Assembly: GCA_910587645.1 (NCBI GenBank)
Contig: CAJUNA010000008.1
Coordinates: 15,350 to 79,349, forward strand
Source of the DNA: an uncultured Oscillospiraceae bacterium
Lineage (GTDB): Bacteria; Bacillota; Clostridia; Oscillospirales; Oscillospiraceae
Direction: 5' to 3'
DNA length: 64,000 nt
In this document: positions 32,440-41,676 of the stretch, one piece after another
Layout: each line of letters opens with the position of its first letter
Position numbering within the stretch: position 1 is the stretch's first letter
Notes under the pieces: model-generated
Database searches by the model: none
What the model saw: the letters and a program-made list of their open reading frames with translations, nothing else
Told to the model about the DNA's origin: nothing
Translations under genes and position numbers: made by a program

Positions 32440-34526
32440 ACCGCCGCCGCCTTTCTGACATCGCGGAGGGTAATGTTGCCCAGGGATTGAATCTGTACAT
32501 CGCTGGTAATCTCGTTAAAAGCCAGCACGTACAAGTTGGGATAGAACTGGGCCAGCATCCGGCTGAAATAGACCCGGATTACCTGGCTGGTGAGCACAAT
32601 AGGCGTCTGCCCCAGATCATTGAACTTCTTAATCAGCTCCGCAAGCTGCGTAACGATCTGCTGCATCAAATCCGGCCCCATAGCCAGATAAATGCCTTGC
32701 TCGTTCTTGCTGAGGGAGGCGATAACCCGCTTCTCCACCTCGGCATCCAGCGTAACCACCCGAAGCTGCCCATGCTCGCAGAACCGCCGGGTAATGGTCC
32801 GGCTGAGGGCGGCACGGATGTTTTCGGTCACCATATCCAAATCCTTGGTTGCGCCCAAGGCGTCCACAGCGGTCTCCAGGATCGTTCCCAAATCCCGGAT
32901 AGGCACGCCTTCCCGCAGCAGGTTCCGCAGGATGCGTTCCAGGTTGGCGTAGGACAGGAAATTGGGGATAGCCTCCTCCACTAGCTCGGGAGCAGTGCGC
33001 TTAAGGTTATCTACCAACTGGATAACCTCCGCCCGGCCCAGCAGCTCGTAGGCGTGGGAACGGACTACCTCGCTCAAGTGGGTCTGCATAACGGACAAGG
33101 GGTCAATAACGGTGTAGCCGTAAATCTCCGCCATTTCCTTGTTTTCCGGCAGAATCCACCGGGAAGGAATGCCGTAAGCCGGCTCCACGGTTTCGATGCC
33201 ATCGATCTCACCGGTCGGATTGCTGGGTTCCAAAGCCAGGAAGTAATCCACCAAAATTTCGCCCCTGGCAACCTCCTCACCCTTGATTTTCACCACATAC
33301 TGGTTTGTACCCAAGGCGGAGGAGTCATGGAACCGGATCGATGGGATAACAAAGCCCATATCTTGGGCATACTGCCGCCGGAAAATGACAATGCGCCCAA
33401 TGAGCTTACCGCCGCTGTTTTCGTCCACCATAGGGATCAGGCTGTAGCCAAACTCCATCTCGATGGGATCCACAGTCAGCAGGGTATAAACATTATTAAT
33501 ATCCTTGTAGTACTCGTTGGCGGTAGGCGGCGCGCTCTCCTCCTGCTGCTGCACGGCGGCAGCAGCTTCGGCGGCGGCTTCCTCCACCTTTTTCTTGTCG
33601 GAACGGCTGGTCATCACCCAGCCCGCCGCCGCAAAACCGAAGCCTACAATCAGCAGCGGCGCATGGGGCGTACCAGGGATGCACCCCAGCAGGGCAATAA
33701 CCATGCCCGCAGTGAGGATTGCCTTCGGCTGGCCGGTGAACTGGCGGACTACATCATCGTTCAAGCTTCCATCGGAGACGGTCCGGGTCACCACCATGGC
33801 GGTAGCCGTAGAAATCATTAGCGAAGGGATCTGGCTGACCAGGCCGTCACCGATGGTCGCAATGGAGTAGACCTCCAGCACGTTTTCGATGCCGTCCAGG
33901 GAGCCAAGGATGAGGCCGCCCACGAAGTTGATCGCGGTGACGATCAAACTCAAGATGGCATCGCCCTTGACGAACTTGGTAGCACCGTCCATGGCGCCGT
34001 AGAAGTCGGCTTCCTTCTGAATCTTAGCGCGGCGGGCCTTAGCCCCCTGTTCGTCAATCAGGCCCGATGACAAATCCGCGTCAATGGCCATCTGCTTACC
34101 AGGCATAGCGTCCAAGGTAAACCGGGCCGCCACTTCGGAAACGCGTTCCGCGCCCTTAGTGACCACGATCATCTGCACCAGCACAATGATCAGGAAGATA
34201 ATAACGCCCAGCACGATATTGCCCTGCGCGATCATCAAGCCGAAAGACCGGATGACTGAACCCGCATCGCCGCCGTTGCCCAAGATCTGCCGGGTAGTAG
34301 ACACGTTTAGTCCCAATCGGAACAAGGTGGTAATCAGCAGCAGGGACGGGAAGATGGAGAAATCCAGCGCGTCCGACACCGTCATAGTAATGACGAGGAT
34401 CAGCATGGACAGCGAGATATTCACCACCAGCAGTACGTCCAGCAGCGCCACCGGCAGGGGCACGATGATAAACAGGACAATGACGACAACCGCGAGTGCT
34501 ATGCCGTTTTGGAGAATCCGCTTCAT
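32436..34526 (-). CDS. flhA: Flagellar export gate protein FlhA
   Basis: A 696-residue export gate protein of normal length. About eight membrane helices in residues 8-310, the conserved cytosolic loop GKQMAIDADLSSGLI then DEQGAKARR, and a cytosolic domain from about 345 that docks chaperone-substrate complexes. A Gln/Glu/Ala linker (EAAAEAAAAVQQQEE) joins them. The ATG at 34526 (MKRILQNG) follows AAAGGA; a longer frame to 34592 has no site. It uses the proton motive force to drive export. Confidence 0.96.
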   Translation of the reverse strand: MKRILQNGIALAVVVIVLFIIVPLPVALLDVLLVVNISLSMLILVITMTVSDALDFSIFPSLLLITTLFRLGLNVSTTRQILGNGGDAGSVIRSFGLMIAQGNIVLGVIIFLIIVLVQMIVVTKGAERVSEVAARFTLDAMPGKQMAIDADLSSGLIDEQGAKARRAKIQKEADFYGAMDGATKFVKGDAILSLIVTAINFVGGLILGSLDGIENVLEVYSIATIGDGLVSQIPSLMISTATAMVVTRTVSDGSLNDDVVRQFTGQPKAILTAGMVIALLGCIPGTPHAPLLIVGFGFAAAGWVMTSRSDKKKVEEAAAEAAAAVQQQEESAPPTANEYYKDINNVYTLLTVDPIEMEFGYSLIPMVDENSGGKLIGRIVIFRRQYAQDMGFVIPSIRFHDSSALGTNQYVVKIKGEEVARGEILVDYFLALEPSNPTGEIDGIETVEPAYGIPSRWILPENKEMAEIYGYTVIDPLSVMQTHLSEVVRSHAYELLGRAEVIQLVDNLKRTAPELVEEAIPNFLSYANLERILRNLLREGVPIRDLGTILETAVDALGATKDLDMVTENIRAALSRTITRRFCEHGQLRVVTLDAEVEKRVIASLSKNEQGIYLAMGPDLMQQIVTQLAELIKKFNDLGQTPIVLTSQVIRVYFSRMLAQFYPNLYVLAFNEITSDVQIQSLGNITLRDVRKAAAV

Positions 34527-34676
34527 TGGCACTGTCCTTTCCAGAAATGAGCTTAAGGTAACAAACGCTGGGCCTGGCCCAGCCCCGCCCAAAGGCGGAT
34601 AAAACGCGGCGCCGCACAGTTTCCCGGCGCATACTTCTATATAAAAACGCCTGTTATCAGGCTGGAATCAGCAGCA

Positions 34677-35750
34677 TCATTCCCCAGCGCCGCCATCCTG
34701 GTCCAGCTTGAGGACATAGACCAAAACCTCGGCCACCGGGCCGTAAAGATCAAAAGGAATCTGATAATTCAGCTCCGTCTCCGCGTAAAGGCTTCTCGCC
34801 AGGGTTACGTTTTCCACCACGGCCACGCCATTGTCCTCGGCCACCTGCACGATACGCAGGGCCAACTCGTCCAAGCCTTTCGCCACCACCACAGGCGCAT
34901 CGTCCTGATCGGGTTTGTACCGCAGCGCCACCGCCACATGGGTAGGGTTACGAATAACCACGTCCGCGCTGGGCACCTGCTGCATCATACGCTGCTGGGC
35001 ACGGCGGCGCTGGATTTCCTTGATTTTCCCCTTGACCTGGGGATCGCCTTCGGTTTGCTTGTATTCTTCCTTGACTTCCTGTTTCGACATTTTAAGCTGC
35101 CGCTCATAGTCCCACCACTGGTAGAAGTAGTCCGCCGCCGCCAAGGCGATAAAGGCGATGGCTACCCGCAGCACCAGGCTGAAAATATCATCAACAAGAA
35201 TAGCGCAGGCCTCGCTGATCTCCATATCCAGAAACCGGGCAAAGCCAAAGGCCACGCTTTGAAAGTAATCGTAAATTAAAAAGAGCAGGATGCCGATTTT
35301 CAGCAGCCCTTTCAGCGCCTCCACAACGCTGCGCAGGGAAAACAGCCGCTTGAATCCCTGAAGAGGATTAATCCGGCTGAACTTTGGCTTCAGCGATTCG
35401 CCGCTGACCAGCAACTTGGTCTGGGCGAAGGTTGCCGTTACGGCCAGCACTACAGTGACCCCCAGAAAGGGCCCTGCCACCACCGCCACGGTCTTGAGAC
35501 TAAAATAGGCCAGCGGCCGCAGGATGCCCGGCATATCCGCCGGCGCGGTGCTGGAAATGAACCCGAAACAGGTACGGAACATGTTGTCTGCCTGTTCGCT
35601 AATTACATTCCCCATCACTCGGAACATCACCAAGCTCCCGATCAACGTAGCGACAGCCACCACGTCCTTGCTCATCATGACGTTGCCTTTTTTTCGCTCG
35701 TCACGCCGCTTTTTTGGGGTTGCTTTTTCGGTCTTGGATTCGCCGGCCAC
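34677..35750 (-). CDS. flhB: Flagellar export switch protein FlhB
   Basis: A 357-residue protein with four membrane helices (about 30-210) and a cytosolic part that contains the self-cleavage site NPTH (in VVIRNPTHVAVALRY). Cleavage there switches export from hook to filament substrates, together with FliK, encoded at 45475. EKATPKKRRDERKKGNV is the basic start. It is encoded with GTG after GGGGGG, between fliR and flhA. Confidence 0.96.
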   Translation of the reverse strand: MAGESKTEKATPKKRRDERKKGNVMMSKDVVAVATLIGSLVMFRVMGNVISEQADNMFRTCFGFISSTAPADMPGILRPLAYFSLKTVAVVAGPFLGVTVVLAVTATFAQTKLLVSGESLKPKFSRINPLQGFKRLFSLRSVVEALKGLLKIGILLFLIYDYFQSVAFGFARFLDMEISEACAILVDDIFSLVLRVAIAFIALAAADYFYQWWDYERQLKMSKQEVKEEYKQTEGDPQVKGKIKEIQRRRAQQRMMQQVPSADVVIRNPTHVAVALRYKPDQDDAPVVVAKGLDELALRIVQVAEDNGVAVVENVTLARSLYAETELNYQIPFDLYGPVAEVLVYVLKLDQDGGAGE

Positions 35751-35797
35751 CGGATGATCCCCCCTTTCCTAGGCCGCATCCCTCTCCCGGCGGGGCG

Positions 35798-36559
35798 TCA
35801 CCCCATTCCCTGGAGAAGGTATTGTATCTGCCGGAGCATCTCATTTTCCGCATGGAGGAGATACTCGCTGAATGGCGCCATCATCAGCAGGAGCAAGCTC
35901 AGTCCAATAATGACTTTCAGCTCAATATTGATGGCAAAAACGTTGATTTGGGGGATCACCTTCATGAGGATGCCCATGCCTACCTGTCCCAGCAGTTCCG
36001 CCGCCAGAATGGGAAGGCACAGCTTAATGCCCATAATGGTGCACATCACGAACAGTTCGATCAACGCCTGAAAAGTATTCTGACCGAAGGCCGCCTGCCC
36101 ATAGGGCACCACCTCTCCGGACACCATAAAGACCCGAAGCAGGGTATGATGCCCATTTGCCGTAAAAAACAGCAGCATCATCAAGATGTTCAGCAGGGAG
36201 GCCGTCACGGTGGTAGACGCGTGGCTTCCTGGGTCATAGGTCTTGCCCATACTCATACCCATCTGGATGTCGATGGTTTCTCCCCCTAGCATAGGGATAT
36301 AGAAAAAGAACACCATCACCAGCCCGGTAAGATATCCCACACCAATCTCTAAGAAGATTTTCAGCCCCAACTCCAGGATATGCCCTGGAACCGCAGGCCG
36401 GTAGCCGGTCATGGAATACACGGTAAAGCCCAGCAGCAGGATTAACCCGCTTTTTACAATACCGGGGATGCTCTGCCGTCCGAAAATAGGGTTGAACAGC
36501 ACAAAGCCGCTCATGCGGGAAAGAATCAGGATAAAGAGGGTAACCTGCGCCCAATCCAC
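35798..36559 (-). CDS. fliR: Flagellar export protein FliR
   Basis: A 253-residue membrane protein with about six helices, e.g. LFILILSRMSGFVLFNPIFG at the start, GIKLCLPILAAELLGQVGMG and IGLSLLLLMMAPFSEYLL near the end. It is one of the core subunits of the export gate with FliP and FliQ. It starts with GTG after GGGGGCGG and lies 11 bases after fliQ, in the usual order P-Q-R. Confidence 0.95.
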   Translation of the reverse strand: MDWAQVTLFILILSRMSGFVLFNPIFGRQSIPGIVKSGLILLLGFTVYSMTGYRPAVPGHILELGLKIFLEIGVGYLTGLVMVFFFYIPMLGGETIDIQMGMSMGKTYDPGSHASTTVTASLLNILMMLLFFTANGHHTLLRVFMVSGEVVPYGQAAFGQNTFQALIELFVMCTIMGIKLCLPILAAELLGQVGMGILMKVIPQINVFAINIELKVIIGLSLLLLMMAPFSEYLLHAENEMLRQIQYLLQGMG

Positions 36560-36570
36560 GATGCCGCCCC

Positions 36571-36831
36571 CTAACCGCGCATCAGCTCATAGAGCCCCCG
36601 GGTGTAGTCCAGCAGGTTCTCCATCATCCATCCCCCGCCTACCAGCAGCACAATCATTACCACGGTAAGCTTAAAGATGAAGGACAAAGTCTGCTCATGG
36701 ATCTGGGTCACAGCTTGGAAGATAGCCAGCAGGACGCCTACGGACATACTCAGCAGCAGCATCGGCGCACACAGCTTGATTACCACCCAAACGCCCTCCC
36801 GCAGGACTTGGGCCACCATTGTCGCATCCAC
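36571..36831 (-). CDS. fliQ: Flagellar export protein FliQ
   Basis: An 86-residue protein with two membrane helices (about 15-38 and 50-73) and the family segment LLAIFQAVTQIHEQTLSFIFKL split around residue 40. It is an export gate subunit arranged around FliP and FliR. GTG start with GGAGG nine bases before; 16 bases after fliP. Confidence 0.95.
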   Translation of the reverse strand: MDATMVAQVLREGVWVVIKLCAPMLLLSMSVGVLLAIFQAVTQIHEQTLSFIFKLTVVMIVLLVGGGWMMENLLDYTRGLYELMRG

Positions 36832-36847
36832 GTCGAGCCGCCTCCTC

Positions 36848-37525
36848 TCACTTGACGGTCTGGATCAACGTGGAGAACAGCAGGCTCCACCCATCCAGCA
36901 GGATAAACAGCAAAATCTTAAAAGGCGTAGAGATCATGGACGGCGGCAGCATGATCATACCCATACTCATCAACGTAGAGGAAACAATTACATCGATAAG
37001 CATAAAGGGGATATACACCAAAAAGCCGATCCAGAACGCAGCCTTCAGCTCACTGGTGACGAAAGCCGGGATAATCACCAGTAGCGGCAGGTCTACCGCC
37101 TGATCCAGCTCCTCCGAAGTCGTGGGTACCGGTTCTCCCGCCATGTTGCAGTATAGCTGTAGGCTCCCAGGCTCCGTATTGCGCAGCATAAACTGCTTGA
37201 GCGGAAGCTGGACCTCATCGAAAAACTCCTCCTGGGTAATCTGCCCCGCCACATAGGGGTCATAGGCGGCGTCCTTAATAAGCCCCAGGGTAGGGGTCAT
37301 AGCAAACAGCGTTAGCACCAGGGCCATTCCAACCAGCACCGAGTTGGGCGGTGTCTGCTGGGTACCCATGGCGGTGCGTAGGAAGGAGAGGGAGACCACA
37401 AACTTGGTAAAGGAGGTCATCATGACCATCAGCGTGGGCAGCAGGGTAATAACCACCAGCAGCAGGGTCACATCCAACGCCTGTATACTGTCGCCGTTTA
37501 CGTTGATGATCGAGTCGGTTGACAC
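36848..37525 (-). CDS. fliP: Flagellar export protein FliP
   Basis: A 225-residue gate protein. VVITLLPTLMVMMTSFTKFVV, FLRTAMGTQQTPPNSVLVGM and PAFVTSELKAAFWIGF are strongly conserved family segments, and the last 50 residues are the long C-terminal membrane helix pair. The N-terminus begins MSTDSIINVNGD and lacks a clear cleaved signal peptide, unlike many FliP proteins. GTG start after GAGGAGGAG. It is in the fliO-P-Q-R order. Confidence 0.95.
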   Translation of the reverse strand: MSTDSIINVNGDSIQALDVTLLLVVITLLPTLMVMMTSFTKFVVSLSFLRTAMGTQQTPPNSVLVGMALVLTLFAMTPTLGLIKDAAYDPYVAGQITQEEFFDEVQLPLKQFMLRNTEPGSLQLYCNMAGEPVPTTSEELDQAVDLPLLVIIPAFVTSELKAAFWIGFLVYIPFMLIDVIVSSTLMSMGMIMLPPSMISTPFKILLFILLDGWSLLFSTLIQTVK

Positions 37526-37546
37526 GGGTATTCTCCTCCTCTCGGA

Positions 37547-37921
37547 CTACTTCTTATCCCGGAACTTCCGCAGGATAGCGCGAAAATCCGGGCTTTCTCT
37601 CCCCGCGGCGTCCTCGCCGGGAGGGGGTACGGCCCATAAGGCCCCCTCCTCCTCCGTCAGTTCGGCCAGCAGGGAGAATCCGGAGGGAGAACTGCCAATC
37701 AAAAAGGTCCGCCCCGCCAGTTGAACCACCAGCAGGGCTTGGTCTCTGCCCACGGCCAGCCGCTCCACCACCTTCATCTGCCGCCGGTCTACCGGAACAC
37801 CAAAGTGTCCAGCCAGCCCCGTACCGGCCCAGCGGGTGAACAGCCAGCAAGCCCCCAGCACCAGCAGCAGTACCGCCACCATGCCCAGCAGGCTCAGCAG
37901 GGACAAGGTATCGCCGGTCAA
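37547..37921 (-). CDS. fliO: Flagellar assembly protein FliO
   Basis: A 124-residue protein with one N-terminal membrane helix (about 8-30) and a cytosolic FliO domain (RQMKVVERLAVGRDQALLVVQLAGRTFLIG). It helps FliP fold into the gate. It starts at TTG overlapping the cheY stop by four bases (TTGA). The tail is acidic, then basic (FRAILRKFRDKK). Confidence 0.88.
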   Translation of the reverse strand: MTGDTLSLLSLLGMVAVLLLVLGACWLFTRWAGTGLAGHFGVPVDRRQMKVVERLAVGRDQALLVVQLAGRTFLIGSSPSGFSLLAELTEEEGALWAVPPPGEDAAGRESPDFRAILRKFRDKK

Positions 37922-38283
37922 GGCTCGCCTACAATGGAGGTAACGGTCTTAAGCACGCGCTCGATTTTGAAGGGCTTAACGATAAAGTCCTTCGCGCCGG
38001 AGCGGATGGCATCAATGACCATGGTCTCCTGTCCCATGGCGGAGCACATCACCACGTTGGCGTTGCCATCGGCGGCGCGGATGGCCTTCAGGGCCTCCAG
38101 GCCGTCCATGTTGGGCATAGTGATGTCCATGAGCACCAGGTCGGGCTTCAGGCTGTTGTACTTCTCCACGGCGTCCGCGCCGTCCACGGCCTCGTGCAGG
38201 TCGGTATACCCCGCCTTACTCAGACCGTCCTTGACCACCTTGCGCATAAAGGCGGCGTCGTCAACCAATAAAATCTTAGCCAT
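37918..38283 (-). CDS. cheY: Chemotaxis response regulator CheY
   Basis: A 121-residue single receiver domain. LLVDDAAF holds the acidic pair, LVLMDITMPNMDG the phospho-acceptor Asp, MCSAMGQETM the Thr/Ser position (Ser here), and KDFIVKPF the conserved Lys. Phospho-CheY binds FliM and FliY at the motor. It lies between fliY and fliO, as in Bacillus. Confidence 0.95.
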   Translation of the reverse strand: MAKILLVDDAAFMRKVVKDGLSKAGYTDLHEAVDGADAVEKYNSLKPDLVLMDITMPNMDGLEALKAIRAADGNANVVMCSAMGQETMVIDAIRSGAKDFIVKPFKIERVLKTVTSIVGEP

Positions 38284-38347
38284 TACAATACACCTTTTTC
38301 CTTTTCATTATTGTTAATAGGGTTATATGTTATACTGCCAAATTCTT

Positions 38348-39682
38348 TTAGAACTTTGTCAGTTCATTAATGTCAGGTTTTTGCAGGATTTCAGTAATCC
38401 GGATGCCGAAGTCGTCATCGATGACCACCACATCGCCTCTGGCGATGCACTGGCCGTTGACCAGCAGATCCACCGGCTCGCCCGCCAGCTTATCCAGCAC
38501 CACCAGGGATCCTTTGGAAAAGGCAATGATGTCCTGGATTTTCCGTCTGGTCCGGCCGATTTCCACCGCTACCTCCAGGGACACGCCCATAATGAGATCC
38601 AGATTCTCCTTCTGCTCCTGGCTCAGCCGGTTATCGGCGCTAAGCGGCTCCATCTGGGGCTTCTGCGTATTGATAACCTTCGGCTCGGCCGCCTGGGGCT
38701 GGGGCGGGTACATATAGTAGGGCGGATAGGGAGGATAGGGATACCCGCCCTGCCCCGGCTGCTGGGGTGGATAGGGAGGATATCCGGTCGGCGGATACCC
38801 CTGGGCCTGTTCTGTGCCGCCAGGCGCGGGCTGGGACGCTGCCATAGGCGCTGGCGCGGCAGGTGCCGGCGCAGCAGCACCTCCACCCGCCAACATTTGC
38901 TCGATCTCCTCCTGGCTCATGGTGCCGCCGGAGGATGCCGCGGGAGCAGGCTCCGGCGCGGGTGCGCCGCCGCCCGCCAGCATCCGCTCGATCTCCTCCT
39001 GGCTCATGGTGCCGCCCGAGGACGCCGCAGGCGCAGGCTCCGGCGCGGGCGCCGCAGGCGCTGTCTCGCCGCCTGCATCCCCTTCCAGCTCCAGCCCCAT
39101 GCCGGATACCAGTTCTCTCGCCAGCTCCACGCTCATGACGTTCATAAACTCGCTCTCTACCACGCCCTCGATGCTCAACTGGAAGCTGACCACCACAATC
39201 GGCCCCGCTTCCACAGGGAAATGCTCCCGGCGGACTTCGTCCAGGTCATTGAGCTCAAAGGACTCCGGCGTGGAAATGTTGACCATCCGCCCCAGCAGGT
39301 CGCTCAGCGCCGTGGAAGCCGCGCCCATCATCTGGTTCATGACCTCGCAGACCACGCTGATGCTCAGCTCGTCCAGTTGGAACTCCTCATCGGGAGTTTC
39401 CGTGCCCAGCAGGATGTCAACAATGGACTTTACGTCGCTGCGCTTCAGCAGCATGATATTGCTACCCTCCAGGCCGCAGACGTATTTAATCTCTACGCCA
39501 ACGGCCGGCTCGATCCGGCCCAGGGAAAAATCCTCCGCATTGATCACTTTGACGGTAGGCGTGGTAATGTCCACGCGGTGGTCGAGCATATTGGAAACCG
39601 CCGTGGCAGAGGAGCCAAGACTGATATTCATTGCCTCCCCAATGGCATCGATCGCCATTGGATTAAAGATTACTTCTCCCAT
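38348..39682 (-). CDS. fliY: Motor switch phosphatase FliY with tandem FliM-N-like peptides
   Basis: A 444-residue fusion of a CheC-like phosphatase domain (residues 8-200) and a FliN surface-of-C-ring domain (about 365-440; VSLEVAVEIGRTRRKIQDI, GEPVDLLVNGQCIARGDVVV). Both phosphatase sites keep Glu and Asn (IGEAMNISLG; VVCEVMNQMMG). In the middle linker the unit TMSQEEIERMLAGGG occurs twice (225-239 and 254-268), within a 29-residue repeat, followed by a Pro/Tyr/Gly-rich stretch. These units resemble the CheY-P-binding FliM N-terminus. Normal FliY is about 380 residues with one such motif at its start, which this protein lacks. Confidence 0.95.
   Translation of the reverse strand: MGEVIFNPMAIDAIGEAMNISLGSSATAVSNMLDHRVDITTPTVKVINAEDFSLGRIEPAVGVEIKYVCGLEGSNIMLLKRSDVKSIVDILLGTETPDEEFQLDELSISVVCEVMNQMMGAASTALSDLLGRMVNISTPESFELNDLDEVRREHFPVEAGPIVVVSFQLSIEGVVESEFMNVMSVELARELVSGMGLELEGDAGGETAPAAPAPEPAPAASSGGTMSQEEIERMLAGGGAPAPEPAPAASSGGTMSQEEIEQMLAGGGAAAPAPAAPAPMAASQPAPGGTEQAQGYPPTGYPPYPPQQPGQGGYPYPPYPPYYMYPPQPQAAEPKVINTQKPQMEPLSADNRLSQEQKENLDLIMGVSLEVAVEIGRTRRKIQDIIAFSKGSLVVLDKLAGEPVDLLVNGQCIARGDVVVIDDDFGIRITEILQKPDINELTKF
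38873..39049 (-). repeat. 29-codon tandem repeat encoding FliM-N-like peptides
   Basis: Two near-identical units APEPAPAASSGGTMSQEEIE + R/Q + MLAGGG lie back to back within fliY. At the DNA level they differ at only a few positions, so the duplication is fairly recent or kept alike by conversion. Confidence 0.9.
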
Positions 39683-39696
39683 CAGGATACGCTCCT

Positions 39697-40686
39697 TTAC
39701 GCCTTAATGTATGTCTCACCGATTTTCACGGCCATTTGCTTGTTGTATATACCCATGCGTCCGTCGAACCACCGGCGTCCGCTGATATTGAGGAAGATGG
39801 GACTGTCCTTGGACTGCTTGATATCCACCACATCGCCCACGTTCAGATGATAGATGTCCCGGAGCTGGAGTTTGGTGCGGGCCAATTCCGCGATAATCTC
39901 CAAATCGGAATCCCGCAGGGAGTCGAAGATTTCCTCCGACTTATCTTCCCCGGTATGCCGGTGCCCGCTGCTCTTACTGATTTCGGTAAAGATATTGGTC
40001 AGCATTTCCCCTGGCAGGCACATGCTCAGCCGTCCGCTGCTGTTGGGAAAGCGGATATCCAGCCCCACGATCACCACCGTGTCATCATATCCGATAAGCT
40101 GCACCAGGGTGGGGTTGGTCTCGGTGCGCACATAGGAGAAATTCAGGGTAATGTAGTTCTCCCAGCTCCGCCCCATGAACTCCACCATGTCGGTGATGAT
40201 ATCCCTGTACATGAACAGCTCCAGGTCCGTCATCTTATAGTCGGCGTCCAAGCTGTCGTCCGGCTCGCCCTCGCCTCCCATCATCCTATCCATCATGGTC
40301 AGCAGCACCGGCGTATCCAGGTGGATCAGGATGGGGGCTTCCTCTTGAAGCTCCTCCCGGTCGATCTTCGCCAAAGCCAGCACATCGCCCTCGCGCAGGG
40401 CGTTGGAGAACTCGTAGTAGTGCAGCTCCTCAATGGATCCCACCTCGATTTCGCAGGTGGAATGGAACATGGCGTTCAACCGCGAATTGATGACCCGGGT
40501 GTAGTTCTCATAAATACTGTTGAGTATCTTCAAACGGTCTTTACTGAACTTACGGGGACTGAAAAAGTCGTACTTCTTATATTTTTTCTCCGGGGACTCC
40601 TCTTTTTTAGGTCCCTCCTCCAGACCGCCGCTCTGGGCTGCCGCCAGCAGGGCGTCAATCTGACTTTGTGATAAGACTTCTGCCAT
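39697..40686 (-). CDS. fliM: Motor switch protein FliM
   Basis: A 329-residue C-ring protein. The N-terminal peptide VLSQSQIDALLAAA (residues 4-17) is the CheY-P-binding site, followed by a Lys/Glu linker, a CheC-like middle domain and a FliN-like C-terminus (LRDIYHLNVGDVVDIKQSKD). YDFFSPRKFSKDRLKILNSI is the conserved start of the middle domain. Length is normal. It lies 14 bases before fliY and 114 bases after motB with no fliL between them. Confidence 0.96.
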   Translation of the reverse strand: MAEVLSQSQIDALLAAAQSGGLEEGPKKEESPEKKYKKYDFFSPRKFSKDRLKILNSIYENYTRVINSRLNAMFHSTCEIEVGSIEELHYYEFSNALREGDVLALAKIDREELQEEAPILIHLDTPVLLTMMDRMMGGEGEPDDSLDADYKMTDLELFMYRDIITDMVEFMGRSWENYITLNFSYVRTETNPTLVQLIGYDDTVVIVGLDIRFPNSSGRLSMCLPGEMLTNIFTEISKSSGHRHTGEDKSEEIFDSLRDSDLEIIAELARTKLQLRDIYHLNVGDVVDIKQSKDSPIFLNISGRRWFDGRMGIYNKQMAVKIGETYIKA

Positions 40687-40800
40687 ATTGTCTCCTTACT
40701 CCCAACATTGGATTCCAGAACGCCGCTCCTCCGGCGCCGCCGCGCGGCCCGGGAAACGGGGGCGCATCTGCTTTGACGGATATGGCGCGGAGCGCCTCGG

Positions 40801-41643
40801 CTACTCCGCCGTGTCGGTATACATGCTTGCGGTAGGATCGGGGTTTTCCTGTTCTGTGCGGGTATAATACTGCTCAATGCTCCCCTCGAAGGGGTTATCC
40901 AGCTCTGTGTCCGAGAAGGAAATCATAATCTCTACCCGCCGGTTTTTCTTCCGGTTTTCCTCCACATCGTTGGGCGCAATCGGCATCCACTGCCCCTTCT
41001 CCGAACCTGTGATCCGGGCGGGCTGGATTTCGGAATTATCCTGCAAATACGCCGTCACCTCGGCGGAGCGGAGGGCGGCCAGCCGCCGGTCCGAGCGCGC
41101 GTTATATTCCACCAGGGAGGTGGCGGTATGCCCGGTAATCTCGATCTCATCAATATAGAGCTTATGCTCATTGAGAATCAGAATCAGCTTATCCAGCTCT
41201 TCTTTCCCCGCGTCCAGCAGCGTGCTACTGTCGCCCCGGAAGAACACGGAGTTCGGGAAGGAAAAGAAAGCATAATTGTCACCCTTTGTAAAGGTCACCT
41301 CATCGCTCATGGAATCAGAGGACGCGTTCAACGCGGCGGCATATTCCGCCAGATACTCCAAAACCATCTCCATTTCTTCATTGACCTCGTCCTGGGTCAT
41401 CGGCATATCGTTACCGTCCTCGGCGTCGTTGTCGCCGTCCGGCCCACGGGGGAAATCGTCCACGCTGATTTCCGCGTCCTTGTTAAAACTCTGGACGATC
41501 AGTATCCACTTCTCCTGGTCGATGGTGGACATGGAATACAGCAGGACGAAGAAGCACAGCAGCAGCGTAACCATGTCGCCGTAGGTGTCCATCCAGTTCG
41601 CGCCGCCCTCGCCGCCGCCTTTTTTTCTTTTAATGGAAGCCAT
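40801..41643 (-). CDS. motB: Stator protein MotB
   Basis: A 280-residue stator subunit. Its single membrane helix (WMDTYGDMVTLLLCFFVLLY) carries the proton- or ion-binding Asp at residue 23, and an OmpA-like peptidoglycan-binding domain follows (about 130-255; ITGHTATSLVEYNARSDRRL). A long acidic linker (GPDGDNDAEDGND) separates them. It is 33 bases after motA. Whether protons or sodium drive it is not decided by this sequence. Confidence 0.96.
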   Translation of the reverse strand: MASIKRKKGGGEGGANWMDTYGDMVTLLLCFFVLLYSMSTIDQEKWILIVQSFNKDAEISVDDFPRGPDGDNDAEDGNDMPMTQDEVNEEMEMVLEYLAEYAAALNASSDSMSDEVTFTKGDNYAFFSFPNSVFFRGDSSTLLDAGKEELDKLILILNEHKLYIDEIEITGHTATSLVEYNARSDRRLAALRSAEVTAYLQDNSEIQPARITGSEKGQWMPIAPNDVEENRKKNRRVEIMISFSDTELDNPFEGSIEQYYTRTEQENPDPTASMYTDTAE

Positions 41644-41676
41644 GTTTCGCTCACCTCATTTTCACGGCTCCGCCGC

